DNA of 64,000 nucleotides from Oryza sativa Japonica Group (Eukaryota; Streptophyta; Magnoliopsida; Poales; Poaceae). Location of the stretch: contig NC_089042.1 of assembly GCF_034140825.1 (NCBI RefSeq), positions 28,277,501-28,341,500 on the forward strand, in the 5' to 3' direction. Numbering within the stretch: position 1 is the stretch's first letter; the number at the start of each line of letters is the position of its first letter. The notes beneath the pieces were generated by a model. The model was given only the letters and a program-made list of their open reading frames with translations. It was not told where the DNA came from and did not search any database. This document shows, one piece after another, positions 1-11,560 of this stretch. A program made the translations under genes and the position numbers.

Positions 1-120
1 CCCGGGTATTTGAACCGGAACTAAAGATAGCGATATTTAGTCCCGGATTTGTACTCCGGGTTGGAAAACCGGGATTATAGGGGGTTACCAACCGGGAGTA
101 AAAAGGCTTTCTCCACCCGT
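1..120. mobile_element. Right end of a CACTA-type (En/Spm) DNA transposon, cut by the window edge
   Basis: The stretch carries several copies of the sub-terminal motif built on AGTCCCGGTT or its complement. It ends at a degenerate CACTG-type terminus, which reads CACGGGTGGAGAAAG from outside inward. It closely resembles the right end of the element at 39109-40074, so both belong to one family. Sub-terminal repeats of this kind bind transposase in CACTA elements. The other end is outside the window and no coding sequence is visible. Confidence 0.6.
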
Positions 121-182
121 GTATATACAGTACTGATATTGTCTGATTACTGATCAGCTAAAGTTTCTGTGCATATATAGTA

Positions 183-415
183 CTCCCTCCTTCCCTAAAT
201 GTTTGACGCCGTTGACTTTTTTAAACATATTTGACCGTTCGTCTTATTAAAAACTTTTGTGAAATGTGTAAAACTATATGTATACATGAAAGTATATTTA
301 ACAATAAATCAAATGATAGGAAAATAATTAATAATTATTTCAATTTTTTGAATAAGACGAACGGTCAAATATTTTTAAAAAAGTCAACGACGTCAAATAT
401 TTGGGATGGAGGGAG
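183..415. mobile_element. Stowaway-like MITE
   Basis: The termini are CTCCCTCC and its complement GGAGGGAG. TA dinucleotides flank both sides (181-182 and 416-417), as expected for Tc1/mariner-derived Stowaway elements. The first and last 60 or so bases are imperfect inverted repeats, for example GTTGACTTTTTT against AAAAAAGTCAAC. It has no coding capacity. Confidence 0.85.
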
Positions 416-1489
416 TATGTTCCAACATTCACTTTAATTATTTCTGAAGCATCGATCTAATCTAAAATCCATGTATAGTCCGAGCGAGCTAGATCATGAC
501 AATTTGGCAGTATGGCACAGGCAGGTCATCTGGACGATGGACGAATGGACACATATATATATATCATCTGGAATGACTGACGATGATAAGTCGGCTGCTA
601 CTGATCCATATAATGCATGATGCCTGCCCGTGAAGATATATAAACATACTAGTTCTGCAGGACCAGTAACTCTTAATTTACTTGTTTCCAAGCAGACAGG
701 CCGGATTAGTGGAGATTACTAGAATACTAGTATCCATGAAGATGAGAGTAATTAATTAAGTAAAAGAGCAAACTAGTTAAGCAAAAAAATCACAAGTTGT
801 GCTGTCTGCTAGCTCGTGCTAACAGCTTGGAGCTAGTGTCCTGCCTTTTAATCTCCGCGACAAACTTCGGACGTTGCATGAGGTGAAATCGATGTAGACC
901 ATCCCAAATTAAAGAGCACTCGCGCAGTTTAGCGTAAACTTTAACTTGTTCTTCTTGGACAGTTAAACACTTCTTCAGGGGTACTATTTCCTAGGTTCTA
1001 AAATATAAATATTTCTAATTAAATTGTTTGTTTAATATTAAAATCGTGGAGAAAACTAAAGGACTGTACACTTTGTTGCTAAAATGAATACTATCAAGTT
1101 TTACCTTTACCAAAGTAACAATCCAAATATTACCAAAACTTATCTCCACTATCAAAGTTTCTTCCTCTCAGAATTTTTTTTGGTAAAGGTAATAAACTAA
1201 ATGCAACCTACACATCTCAACCTTGACACTGTAAAAAATTGGTAAGGTGATTTACACATTAAAGTGAACAATCTACGATTTTGGCGTCCCATGTTCGATG
1301 AGAAATGGTTGGGGTTTAAAAGGTGGTTGCGGTTTAAGATAAAAAAAATAAATAATGAACTTTATTATTATTATTATTTAGCGAAGGGAATTTTTTAACC
1401 GGCCTACATCCAACTGGATATATGCATCATTTTTAACACATGGGCCTTGAATTAAATTTCGGCCCTGTTATTAAACGTTGTTTTCTTGT
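416..1489. other. Intergenic stretch without a recognised gene
   Basis: This is AT-rich sequence with only short, non-conserved open frames. A short TTA microsatellite lies near 1360-1378. No gene, RNA or complete transposon could be supported. Confidence 0.5.
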
Positions 1490-2197
1490 GGAATAAGTTC
1501 ATCTGAGGTCTCTTAGCTTGTCAACGAATTCGATTTCCGTCTTTCAACCAGAAAACCAAATACAACGGGTCTCTCAACTGTCAAAACCGATGCAATATAG
1601 GTCCCATGGCAGTTTGGACGATGGTTTTAGCTGACATTAGGCGGCGGAGCCGCGAGATCGACCTCCTCCCCGACGACATCGTCTCCGACCTCCGTGCCTC
1701 TGCTTGCGTGGTGTGTGTGGCGGGAGACGAGGAGAGGGGTGGCGGCCGCCAGCGTTAGGCCCATGGGGGGCGGGAGTGGAGGAGGCCGCGCCTCTCCACA
1801 TCGTCCTTATCTCTACCAGCAAGAGGAGGGAGCAGAGGAAAGATAGATGAAGAGAGGGGAGATGAGGAAGAAGAGGAGGGGATTGAGAATGATAGGTGAG
1901 GCCCACGTGGGCCCCACAATTTTTCTCTTTATTATTGTGTGTGTGAGATTGATATATGGTTCCCATAGGTTTTATTATTTTTAGGGATTAAATTGTCATG
2001 TAAGCGCCACATCAGATGAAGACTGAGTCAAATTAGCCACGTAGGCGCCACGTCAGCGAAAACCGCCATCCAAACCGTCATGGAACCTGTATTGTACCGG
2101 TTTTGATAGTTGAGGGACCTGTTGTATCTGGTTTTTCGGTTGAAGGATGAAAATCGGATTAGTTGACAAGTTAAGGGACCTCAGATGAACTTATTTC
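1490..2197. mobile_element. Non-autonomous Mutator-like element (MULE) with long terminal inverted repeats
   Basis: Inverted repeats of roughly 145 bp start GGAATAAGTTCATCTGAGG at the left and GAAATAAGTTCATCTGAGG at the right, and continue at high similarity to a shared GCTGAC motif. A 9-bp direct repeat, TTTTCTTGT, lies just outside both ends (1481-1489 and 2198-2206), which is the Mutator hallmark. The 708-bp element encodes no transposase. Its middle (about 1640-1800) is much more GC-rich than the arms and may be captured genic DNA, but I could not name the source. The element at 57570 belongs to the same family. Confidence 0.85.
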
Positions 2198-2206
2198 TTT
2201 TCTTGT

Positions 2207-2859
2207 CTATAAAAGAAAAATGGGCTTAGCATCTAACACAAGCCCAATAGCCATGCAGCCCAACCATCCAAATATTTAGATGTGATGCACCAAGCAGCCC
2301 AATATATACATTGCTACCGCAATGTTCATCAGGCCGTCTACTCTCTTGGCCTCTCCATCCTAAGGAAGAAGAAGAAGCAGAAGAGAAGAATATTCCAGTA
2401 GGAGTATTCTTGAACTAACTCCAAAGTGGAGTAGGAGTATACAAACAAATGTGAGTACATCATGCAACCATGTAGCTCACACGCGCGCGAAAAAAAAAAA
2501 GAAGGAAGGGGGCACTTCCTTTTAAACTAAAAATTCTCTTTTGTGTGCTGGAGGTGAAGATTTTAGAGATGTGTGTAGAATAAGGTGTCATTTTCCTCTG
2601 TGTGTTGTTGAGAATGTACTAAAATGCAGGGGCACACAACACATGGCACTTGGCAGGCACAGCCACAGCATCACCATCTATCTGCTCTGGATTGAGATAC
2701 GAGGGGTGAGAGGCCTTGGACGGCCAGGATTCATCCCAGTGGCTGATCTATCTAATCTATAGTAGCCATTAAAATAGCTAAGCTAAGCTAAACCTTATCA
2801 TCGTCAGGTCAGGCACTTCACCAACCCTCTGCCTCCCTTCCGCCGCCCTCCGCCGCCGC
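2207..2859 (+). promoter_or_regulatory. Upstream region and 5' UTR of SODCP
   Basis: No other gene lies between the MULE and the SOD start codon. The sequence becomes pyrimidine- and CCGCC-rich from about 2815, typical of a rice 5' UTR. No convincing TATA box was seen at a sensible distance, so the transcription start cannot be placed. Confidence 0.4.
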
Positions 2860-5494
2860 ATGCAAGCCATCCTCGCCGCTGCCATGGCCGCCCAGACCCT
2901 CTTGTTCTCCGCCACCGCCCCTCCCGCCTCCCTTTTCCAGTCCCCTTCCTCTGCCCGCCCTTTCCACTCGCTCCGCCTCGCCGCCGGCCCCGCGGGCGCC
3001 GCCGCTGCCAGGGCGCTCGTCGTCGCCGACGCCACCAAGAAGGCCGTCGCCGTGCTCAAGGGCACCTCCCAGGTTGAGGGAGTCGTCACCCTCACCCAGG
3101 ATGACCAAGGTCACTACCCACCTGCTCTCCTTCTTTCTCTTGTAATTTTACTGCCCTCCTCTACGACTACCAACTAGACTAGAAGCTTCATCGCCTAATT
3201 TAATTGGCCATCCACCCAAGGAGTTCCCCTCTTTCCTCAGGCTATTCGCAAAATTTTGTCTTTTTTTTTAGTGCATAACTCGAGTTTTGCTCTGTACAAA
3301 CAACTGAATTCTGTTTCAGTTATCAATTTGCAATGCATCTAGCTATAATTTATTAACTGTTACCACCTCAATTACATACATACGCAAGAATTTATTCACT
3401 TCAAAATTCACACACTAGAAACTACTAATATCTGACTTCCGGCTAAAATGTCAAGATATCAGCATCAGTGTACATAACTACATTCACATCCATCAAAAGG
3501 ATCCCGATTTTGTCTCTCTAATTGCTTTTTTATATCAGGTCCTACAACAGTGAATGTCCGTGTGACGGGACTTACTCCTGGACTTCACGGCTTCCACCTC
3601 GTAAGTATTGTGCTTTAAATTGGCATTTACGCTTACTGCTTACATTCCTTCATTTTCATTTATGAACATTACTCTAATTACTTTTTGCAATATATTCATG
3701 TCTGTTTTGCAGCACGAGTTTGGCGATACTACGAATGGGTGCATATCAACAGGTTGATTGTTCATGGACTCGATTATGCCTGCATATGCCAACGTTCCAT
3801 AATCCACCTGATAAATCAACATTTGCCCTTCACCCTTATAAGCACCACCAAATTCCTATTTAGATTTTCTTTGAGATTGTGCCTATTTTTCAGCTTGCAA
3901 GTGTCACCTTTCCTCTGCAATGCTATTAGGGCACATGCTATCCTCGCAAATTTTGTTTTTGGCTTTTTTGAAAAAACTCAATACTGTGAAAAAAAAATTG
4001 CCGTCCAATTCACTAAGAGCACCCACAATGGTAAAGTAAGGTGCTCTCTATAAAACATGTACATCTCAGCAATAGACTAGATTAATAGTAAACCACCTCA
4101 ATAGTATGTCTACATGGGTATATATAGCTCTCTAATCCATTGCCTCATTTTTCTCTATAGACTATCTCCAGGATAGTAGATAGCTTTGCTCTCTCTCTTC
4201 ATTTAATCTCTTCCAAGTAGGACAATATGCTGACATGGATCTATTGTAGAGAGCCTATAGATAACCATTGCGGGTGCCCTAAGGCCTGTCTACTCAGGCC
4301 CTGTTTGGCTAATGGGACAGGGAAATCATTTCGCAACTACTAAAAGACATCTTAAAATCCTAACCATTCATTCTCACTCTTTCATTTAATCCTAACCCTT
4401 CATTCATTTCCAAATCTCAATCCCACCTCACATTTCCCATTATCCAAACACACCCTCACATTACATGGCAAAACTTTGTCCTGCAGGACCACATTTTAAC
4501 CCAAACAATTTGACGCACGGTGCACCAGAAGATGAAGTCCGTCATGCGGGTGACCTGGGAAACATTGTTGCCAATGCTGAAGGTATAGCCTTCATGTAAT
4601 CACTACGAATGCATTTTTGATGTTTCTCTCTAAAACAATCTTCTTGGCATACTTATTTTATGGTGTGTCTGTTTAATTGTTGTCATACAGGTGTAGCTGA
4701 GGCAACCATTGTTGATAAGCAGGTAGAGTAAAAAAGATCATACTTTTACCACTAGGAGAGTTGCTGCATTGCTGTTTTAAGTTACGAAACTCAGCTTACC
4801 TACTTTTGATGGTTTCTTCTAAATAGATTCCTCTGAGTGGCCCAAATTCTGTTGTTGGGAGAGCATTCGTTGTTCATGAGCTTGAAGATGATTTGGGGAA
4901 GGGTATGCCTAATTATATTGATGCTCAGCATTTTTTTTTCTACGAGTTTACACACACCTCATTTTTTATCCATCACTTTTAGGTGGCCATGAGCTTAGTC
5001 TCAGTACTGGAAATGCTGGTGGGCGACTTGCATGCGGTATGTTCTCTGAATCATATTTCTGTTCCATAAATGTTCTTGTAACGTTAATGTGGTACATAGG
5101 TGCACGCATGAATAAAATATTGGAACAAACATATCGTAGTAACGAACAATATTATAAACCTTGTATTTCAAAAAAATAAAAACGTCAAAACATGTTTTCT
5201 GGGGTACATTCCACTTGCTGGTGATCAGACATTGGATTAGTAGCGAATTCCTCACATGGTTATCCAAATAATAAGTTACTACAACTGTTATTCATGAAAT
5301 GTTCATTTCGACTGTGAAGCGTTTGTAACTCTTCGGTCTTCACCTATAATGTAACCATTGGCTGGTGTTTGCTCTGTGAAATGTATGAAATGCAAACGCA
5401 TCTGTTCTCTTTTATTCTTTTAAGGAAGAAGTGTAACTGTTTCCAACACTAATATGTTTGTTGTGCAGGTGTTGTTGGGCTGACCCCGTTGTAG
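2860..5494 (+). CDS. SODCP: Chloroplastic Cu/Zn superoxide dismutase (8 exons, 211 aa)
   Basis: The coding exons are 2860-3109, 3539-3600, 3713-3752, 4487-4582, 4691-4722, 4827-4902, 4983-5036 and 5469-5494. All introns are GT-AG and the phases join to exactly 212 codons. The first 57 or so residues are Ala/Ser/Pro/Arg-rich and acidic-poor, a chloroplast transit peptide. The mature part is a complete Cu/Zn-SOD with copper ligands His103 and His105, bridging His120, zinc ligands His128, His137 and Asp140, and the C-terminal GVVGLTPL typical of plastid isoforms. The enzyme dismutates superoxide to hydrogen peroxide and oxygen in the stroma. The first ATG was chosen because it gives the known rice protein; a second in-frame Met lies at residue 9. 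The intron between exons 3 and 4 carries two MITEs. Exon 4 contains a probable miR398 site. Confidence 0.97.
4017..4279. mobile_element. Tourist-like (PIF/Harbinger) MITE in a SODCP intron
   Basis: The inverted termini are GAGCACCCACAATGGT and ACCATTGCGGGTGCCC. They are flanked by TAA duplications at 4014-4016 and 4280-4282. The element is 263 bp, non-coding, and sits wholly inside the intron between exons 3 and 4. Confidence 0.8.
4297..4455. mobile_element. Second Tourist-like MITE in the same SODCP intron
   Basis: The termini GGCCCTGTTTGG and CCAAACACACCCT form an inverted repeat, with TCA on both sides (4294-4296 and 4456-4458). The 159-bp element begins 15 bases after the preceding MITE's duplication ends and stops about 30 bases before exon 4. 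Confidence 0.65.
4545..4566 (+). promoter_or_regulatory. Probable miR398 target site in SODCP exon 4
   Basis: The core GGGTGACCTGGGAA matches the complement of miR398, with one G:U-type position in the middle and a one-base bulge toward the 3' side. This is the arrangement I recall for the plastid CSD2 site of Arabidopsis. It overlaps codons for the conserved AGDLGN stretch. Copper-dependent miR398 control of Cu/Zn-SODs is established; pairing strength here is my hand alignment. Confidence 0.55.
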
Positions 5495-5639
5495 GTCGCT
5501 GCAAGTTGCAGCTGAAGTGTCAGTATCGCATCCATGTCACCCTTTTTGTCATCTTCGAGCCTGAGGCAGTCGTTCTTGTATCACATGGATTTCGCAACAT
5601 GGATGCTTAATAGTATCTGTTGATCGTTCGTCTCACAGT

Positions 5640-5645
5640 AATAAA
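5640..5645 (+). terminator. Polyadenylation signal of SODCP
   Basis: A canonical AATAAA lies about 145 bases after the SODCP stop codon, in a T-rich context. Its spacing and position fit a near-upstream plant polyadenylation element. Confidence 0.5.
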
Positions 5646-5876
5646 ATTTAGTTGAGCAAATAAGTGTCGTCACATCCCCTGTTCTCCACCCTGTCAAACT
5701 ATAAATTGTGAAACATGAGCTGTTCTGGGTATACAACGCATAAAAAAAACCATGTGTTATACATAACAGCCTTGTTGCTGGCTGTACTTTCGTGCTTCTG
5801 ATCTAATCTTTGTGCTACACTTTTTTTTTCCTTTGAGCTCCAGTACAATGTCATAAGCATAACATGGTCAGCATAT

Positions 5877-7582
<1,706 letters not shown>

Positions 7583-7598
7583 AACATGGTCAGCATAT

Positions 7599-7937
7599 GC
7601 AGTTTGAAGCATGCTAAAAGGTTGCTACTATATACAGGTGAGGTCAGTCGTTGATAAATGAAAACAAAGAGCAGTTTCTTTGGTTATTCTTGGATGGTCA
7701 TCCTCCAATTGCTCCAGGCCTGTCGTTAATATATACCTGAATAACAGCAACAAACTCAAGCTCTAAAATTGGCCTGACTAATTATGCAAGCAAGCATGCA
7801 AGCAGCTGGTCGATCTCACGTACTAGTATTTAAGCGCATCATGTGAAGCACAATGTTTCGGAAATCTAATCCCCCGCAGCTACTAATTACTACTAACCGT
7901 TAAAAGTAGCCGCCGGTTAATATTCGATCGATCGATC
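7599..7937 (+). promoter_or_regulatory. Upstream region of the alpha-expansin
   Basis: A TATA-like TATTTAAG lies near 7827-7834, about 105 bases before the start codon, a normal distance for a plant promoter plus short 5' UTR. A GATC-rich run immediately precedes the ATG. Nothing else was recognised. Confidence 0.45.
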
Positions 7938-8822
7938 ATGTGGTGTACGTGGGCGTTGGGGCGGGTGGTGTTGGCGGTGGTGTTCCTGGTTGCGTTGGCT
8001 GCCGGCGATGCAGCGCCGCCCAAGGTTCACCGGAACCACGGCAAGTTCACGGCGGGGCCATGGAAGCAGGCGCACGCGACGTTCTACGGCGGGCGCGACG
8101 GGTCCGGCACGCTGGACGGCGCGTGCGGGTACAAGGACACGTCCAAGGAAGGCTACGGCGTGCAGACGGTGGCGGTGAGCACGCCGCTGTTCGGCGCCGG
8201 CGCCGGCTGCGGCGCCTGCTACGAGGTCAAGTGCGTGGACAGCCCCGACGGTTGCAAGGTCGGCGCCGCCCCCTTGGTCGTCACCGCCACCAACCTCTGC
8301 CCCCCCAACCCCGGCCAGTCCAACGACAACGGCGGCTGGTGCAACCCGCCGCGCGAGCACTTTGACCTCTCCATGCCGGCCTTTCTGCAGATCGCGCAGG
8401 AGAAGGCCGGCATCGTGCCCATATCGTACAGACGGTACGGTCAATTAGTGATATATATATTGTTCGTCTTTTCTCATCAGCTTAAGCTAATATATTATAT
8501 GGAATGTAGGGTGCCGTGTGTGAAGGTGGGTGGGATCAGGTACACGATAACCGGGAACCCGTACTTCAACCTGGTGATGGTGTCGAACGTGGGCGGGGCG
8601 GGTGACGTGGCAGGGCTATCGGTGAAGGGGAACAAGAGGGTGAAGTGGACTCCGCTGAAGCGCAACTGGGGGCAGGAGTGGCAGACGTCGGAGGTCCTCA
8701 CCGGAGAGTCGCTGACGTTCAGGGTGATGACCGGCGACCACCGCAAGGCCACCTCCTGGCACGTCCTCCCCCCCGACTGGCAGTTCGGCGTCACCTACCA
8801 GGCTACCAAGAACTTCAACTAA
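7938..8822 (+). CDS. Alpha-expansin (EXPA), 2 exons, 269 aa
   Basis: The exons are 7938-8434 and 8510-8822, joined by a GT-AG intron of 75 bases inside the codon for Arg166 of YRRVPCVK, a typical expansin motif. Residues 1-24 form a signal peptide. A GH45-like domain follows, with paired cysteines (AGCGACYEVKC) and the HFD signature in REHFDLS. The C-terminal Trp-rich CBM63 domain includes WKRNW-like and WQF segments and ends in TYQATKNFN. Expansins loosen cell walls non-enzymatically at acid pH during growth. One oddity is that the usual GACGYGNLYSQGYG stretch reads GACGYKDTSKEGYG, so this is a divergent alpha-type member. I do not assign a family number. A polyadenylation-like AATAAA lies near 8999. 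Confidence 0.95.
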   Translation: MWCTWALGRVVLAVVFLVALAAGDAAPPKVHRNHGKFTAGPWKQAHATFYGGRDGSGTLDGACGYKDTSKEGYGVQTVAVSTPLFGAGAGCGACYEVKCVDSPDGCKVGAAPLVVTATNLCPPNPGQSNDNGGWCNPPREHFDLSMPAFLQIAQEKAGIVPISYRRYGQLVIYILFVFSHQLKLIYYMECRVPCVKVGGIRYTITGNPYFNLVMVSNVGGAGDVAGLSVKGNKRVKWTPLKRNWGQEWQTSEVLTGESLTFRVMTGDHRKATSWHVLPPDWQFGVTYQATKNFN

Positions 8823-9300
8823 TTCTTATCAATCATGCCAACCCAACCCAACCCAACAGCAAAATATGAAGGCTCTCTTACATGCATGAATGCTGACTAC
8901 TGCAAATCTGGATCGAACCGATGATGATCATACTAGCTACAAATGTATATATGTGTTAACGAGGTGAAAGGAAAGCGAAGAAATTTAATTTGTGCATGAA
9001 AATAAAAAGGATCTGTTTCATACAAATCGGCAGTTGAGAGCATGCCTCCGTCTCTATCTGCAAATTAAGCAATTAATTAAGGGCATGCAGTTTCACTAGC
9101 TAGGGGAATGCATGGCTTGCGCCTTAGTGCCTGAACTGGGCTGCGCATTTCATGCAGCAGCACTAATTAACAACCAAGGGCCGGTGTCACGAATCAATAC
9201 GGAGCCTTCATTGTTTCAGATTAACAACGAACATAAGACGATCTGCCGCTTGAGCAAATGCATTGCTGCTTGCTACGAAATTTGATCTCCACGACGGGAA
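8823..9300. other. Expansin 3' flank and short intergenic stretch
   Basis: The expansin 3' UTR runs through here. Nothing else is recognised until the ATG-initiated GC-rich block at 9301. Confidence 0.4.
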
Positions 9301-9433
9301 ATGGCCGCCGCCGCTCTGATTTGCAGACAGAGACAGCCACCGCTGGTTGAGCTTCCTCTTTGCCCTCACGCCGCCGCGCGCTGCTTCTTCGTGGCCAGCC
9401 TCTGCTCTGCCCCCGCCTGCCGCATCAACGGAG
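9301..9433 (+). pseudogene. Orphan first-exon-like fragment
   Basis: A short GC-rich open frame starts MAAAALICRQRQ and runs about 44 residues to a strong donor (GGAG then GTACGT). Composition (Ala/Arg/Ser/Cys, few acids) suggests an organelle transit peptide. Downstream sequence is AT-rich with no acceptor-linked conserved exon that I can find before NADP-MDH. It may be the abandoned first exon of a displaced gene, or an uncharacterised short transcript. No homology was recognised. Confidence 0.25.
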
Positions 9434-9884
9434 GTACGTACACACTGCTGCGCAGCTGTTCCAATTCTACTCAATCTTTACTTACTACTCTTTTTTTAAG
9501 TAATAAAATTCATTCTAGCCTTTTGATTCGAAGAAGCTATAACCCATTATTACAGAACTTGTACTTCAAACGACTACAAATTACATATCATAGCATTTTA
9601 GATAATGGAAATAGATTACATCTCCGGCTTCTGTCAAAAGACACACAACCATAAGTTTGTTAAAGAAAAGGTAAAGATAAAAATAAATCAAAATGAGAAA
9701 TAAAGTGATGGAACAAATTTCCAACTCCCCTTTATTATTGAGTAGCGATAAACCACATAGATTTTTTAGTCAGCAATTCTAATAGAATTACGCCATCCAT
9801 AATGCAATAAGAGATCCTTAGATTACATATCATAGTTTGGTAAATTAATTGAATCACCATCCTAAAGACATAGAGAACATAATA

Positions 9885-10003
9885 CTCCCTCCGTCCCAAA
9901 ATATAAGAACCTAGGACCGAATGTGACATTTTCTAGTACTACGAATCTGGACATGCAAGATGCCACATCCAGTCCTATGTTCTTATATTTTGGGATGGGG
10001 GAC
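9885..10003. mobile_element. Stowaway-like MITE
   Basis: The left terminus CTCCCTCCGTCCCAAAATATAAGAAC is mirrored at the right by GTTCTTATATTTTGGGATGGGGGAC. TA dinucleotides lie at both edges. The copy is short (119 bp) with no coding. Confidence 0.85.
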
Positions 10004-10005
10004 TA

Positions 10006-11480
10006 CATAGTTAATGAAAACCATGCTTGTTGCATGTAATCCTTGTTTACTCCCCGAAATCAGCGCCAATCGAAACTCTTGCACATCGCCACCGACAACA
10101 TCAAACCGAAGCGAAAGGTATCATGTAACTACATTGCAAATCAGTTGCTCGTCCAAGTGTAGTCGCAAAATGCGAGGAACAAACAATGGGGACCATCAAC
10201 TGGCTATGAGCGAAATAGGATCCCATCCACGACATCTGCTACACGAAGAAGGTTCTCCGAAGCGAAGCCCCCCGGAGGATGCGATGTGATTCGTCGCTAG
10301 TCATCCAAAAGTTGGAGAAATATTTTCACCTGGAGATTAGCATGGAGAAAGAGAATAAATACCACAACAACGCCTTCAAGAAGGGAAATGACATCTAAGG
10401 ATGTTACCATCGTCATATTTGGCTAACGGTAGGGAAAAGCTTTCGCCAGCGATTCCTGCCCACTCCACATCCACAACCAGCTCATACATGAAGAAATCTT
10501 GTAGGAGCACCACGTTGTTTCCACCAATAATTGCCAGGATCTCCTCATCATCACGCCACATTTGTTGTGGCACCCGGAGGGAGCTAAGAGGAGGCAGACA
10601 TAGGCAACAAAAGAACAGGTGAATCTCTATCCCATCATGAACGAGAGCTGCTGTCGGTGGCCACATGTCACCACCACATGACCAGCGTTGCAACACTCCT
10701 CACGCCACAGCTCATGAAATCGCACTACCCAAGCCATCATGCACGAGCCTTGCTGCTGCCTGGATCCAGGGCGTTGCCGATGGATCCGGCCTTTTGGCCA
10801 TGAATCGAAGCATCGCCAGGCTCAAACAATCGATGCCATCAGACCACCACATGAGGCTATCGCTGAGGAGGGCGTCGCCTAACATAGATGCCGTCACATC
10901 CGTCGTCTTGAAGGGGGTGAAGATGGCCCTGTCACCCCCATCCTAACGCTCACGCGGGCTTCTTATGGCATGCTTAGGTGGGGCGGTGAGTTGGAGAAGA
11001 GGGGGAAGATAGGGTGGCAACACTAGGCTTTGATCGAAATTAGGGAGGTGGGAAGATATGGGATGTTGGCGCTAGATATTGGTAAAAAATAAATCTTAAT
11101 TTAGCAGTATACTAGTAGGAATTGAAATTGGGTACGAGAAAATGAAATTACTCTTGCATATATACATATTATTAGTAGTAGAAAATTTGGCAAAGTCGAA
11201 TAATTTGTAGCCGAGAAAATAAAGTGACTGAGAAGGAAAGAAAGAGCCAAGAAGAATAAAAAGGGAAAAGAAACAGAACAAGCATAAGATGGCGAGTGAG
11301 GAGGTGGACGCTGGTGATCACTGAATCACAGATACTACGTTTATATTTCATTGTTAATAGTAATAAATCGATGGATCTTCTCTGGACTCTGCTGGCGGAG
11401 TACAAGTGTAGTACGCTGCGAAGTCCAGGCAGCGGATGGTGGAAAACTAACAAGTATAAAGGCTTCGTAATCCGAATCTC
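10006..11480. other. Intergenic region upstream of NADP-MDH
   Basis: The first kilobase (about 10010-11000) has moderate GC and several short, unrelated open frames on both strands, none with a recognisable domain. It reads like old repeat or decayed genic DNA, but I could not place boundaries or a family. From 11090 it turns AT-rich. The MDH promoter is presumably within the last few hundred bases, but no clear TATA box was identified. Confidence 0.35.
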
Positions 11481-11560
11481 TCCCTCGTGCTAATAACCTC
11501 CTCCACTCGATCACCTCCTCTTCCCCGCCAAGCTCAGCCTGCCTATCCACTCCCACTCCC

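Noticed and set aside
1637-1966. 109-codon minus-strand frame in the 1490-2197 MULE
   Set aside because: His/Pro/Arg-rich low complexity spanning the arm-core border; no recognisable protein.
10014-11000. Possible gene in the moderate-GC block upstream of NADP-MDH
   Set aside because: Only short frames on both strands, no conserved motif and no linked splice structure could be supported.
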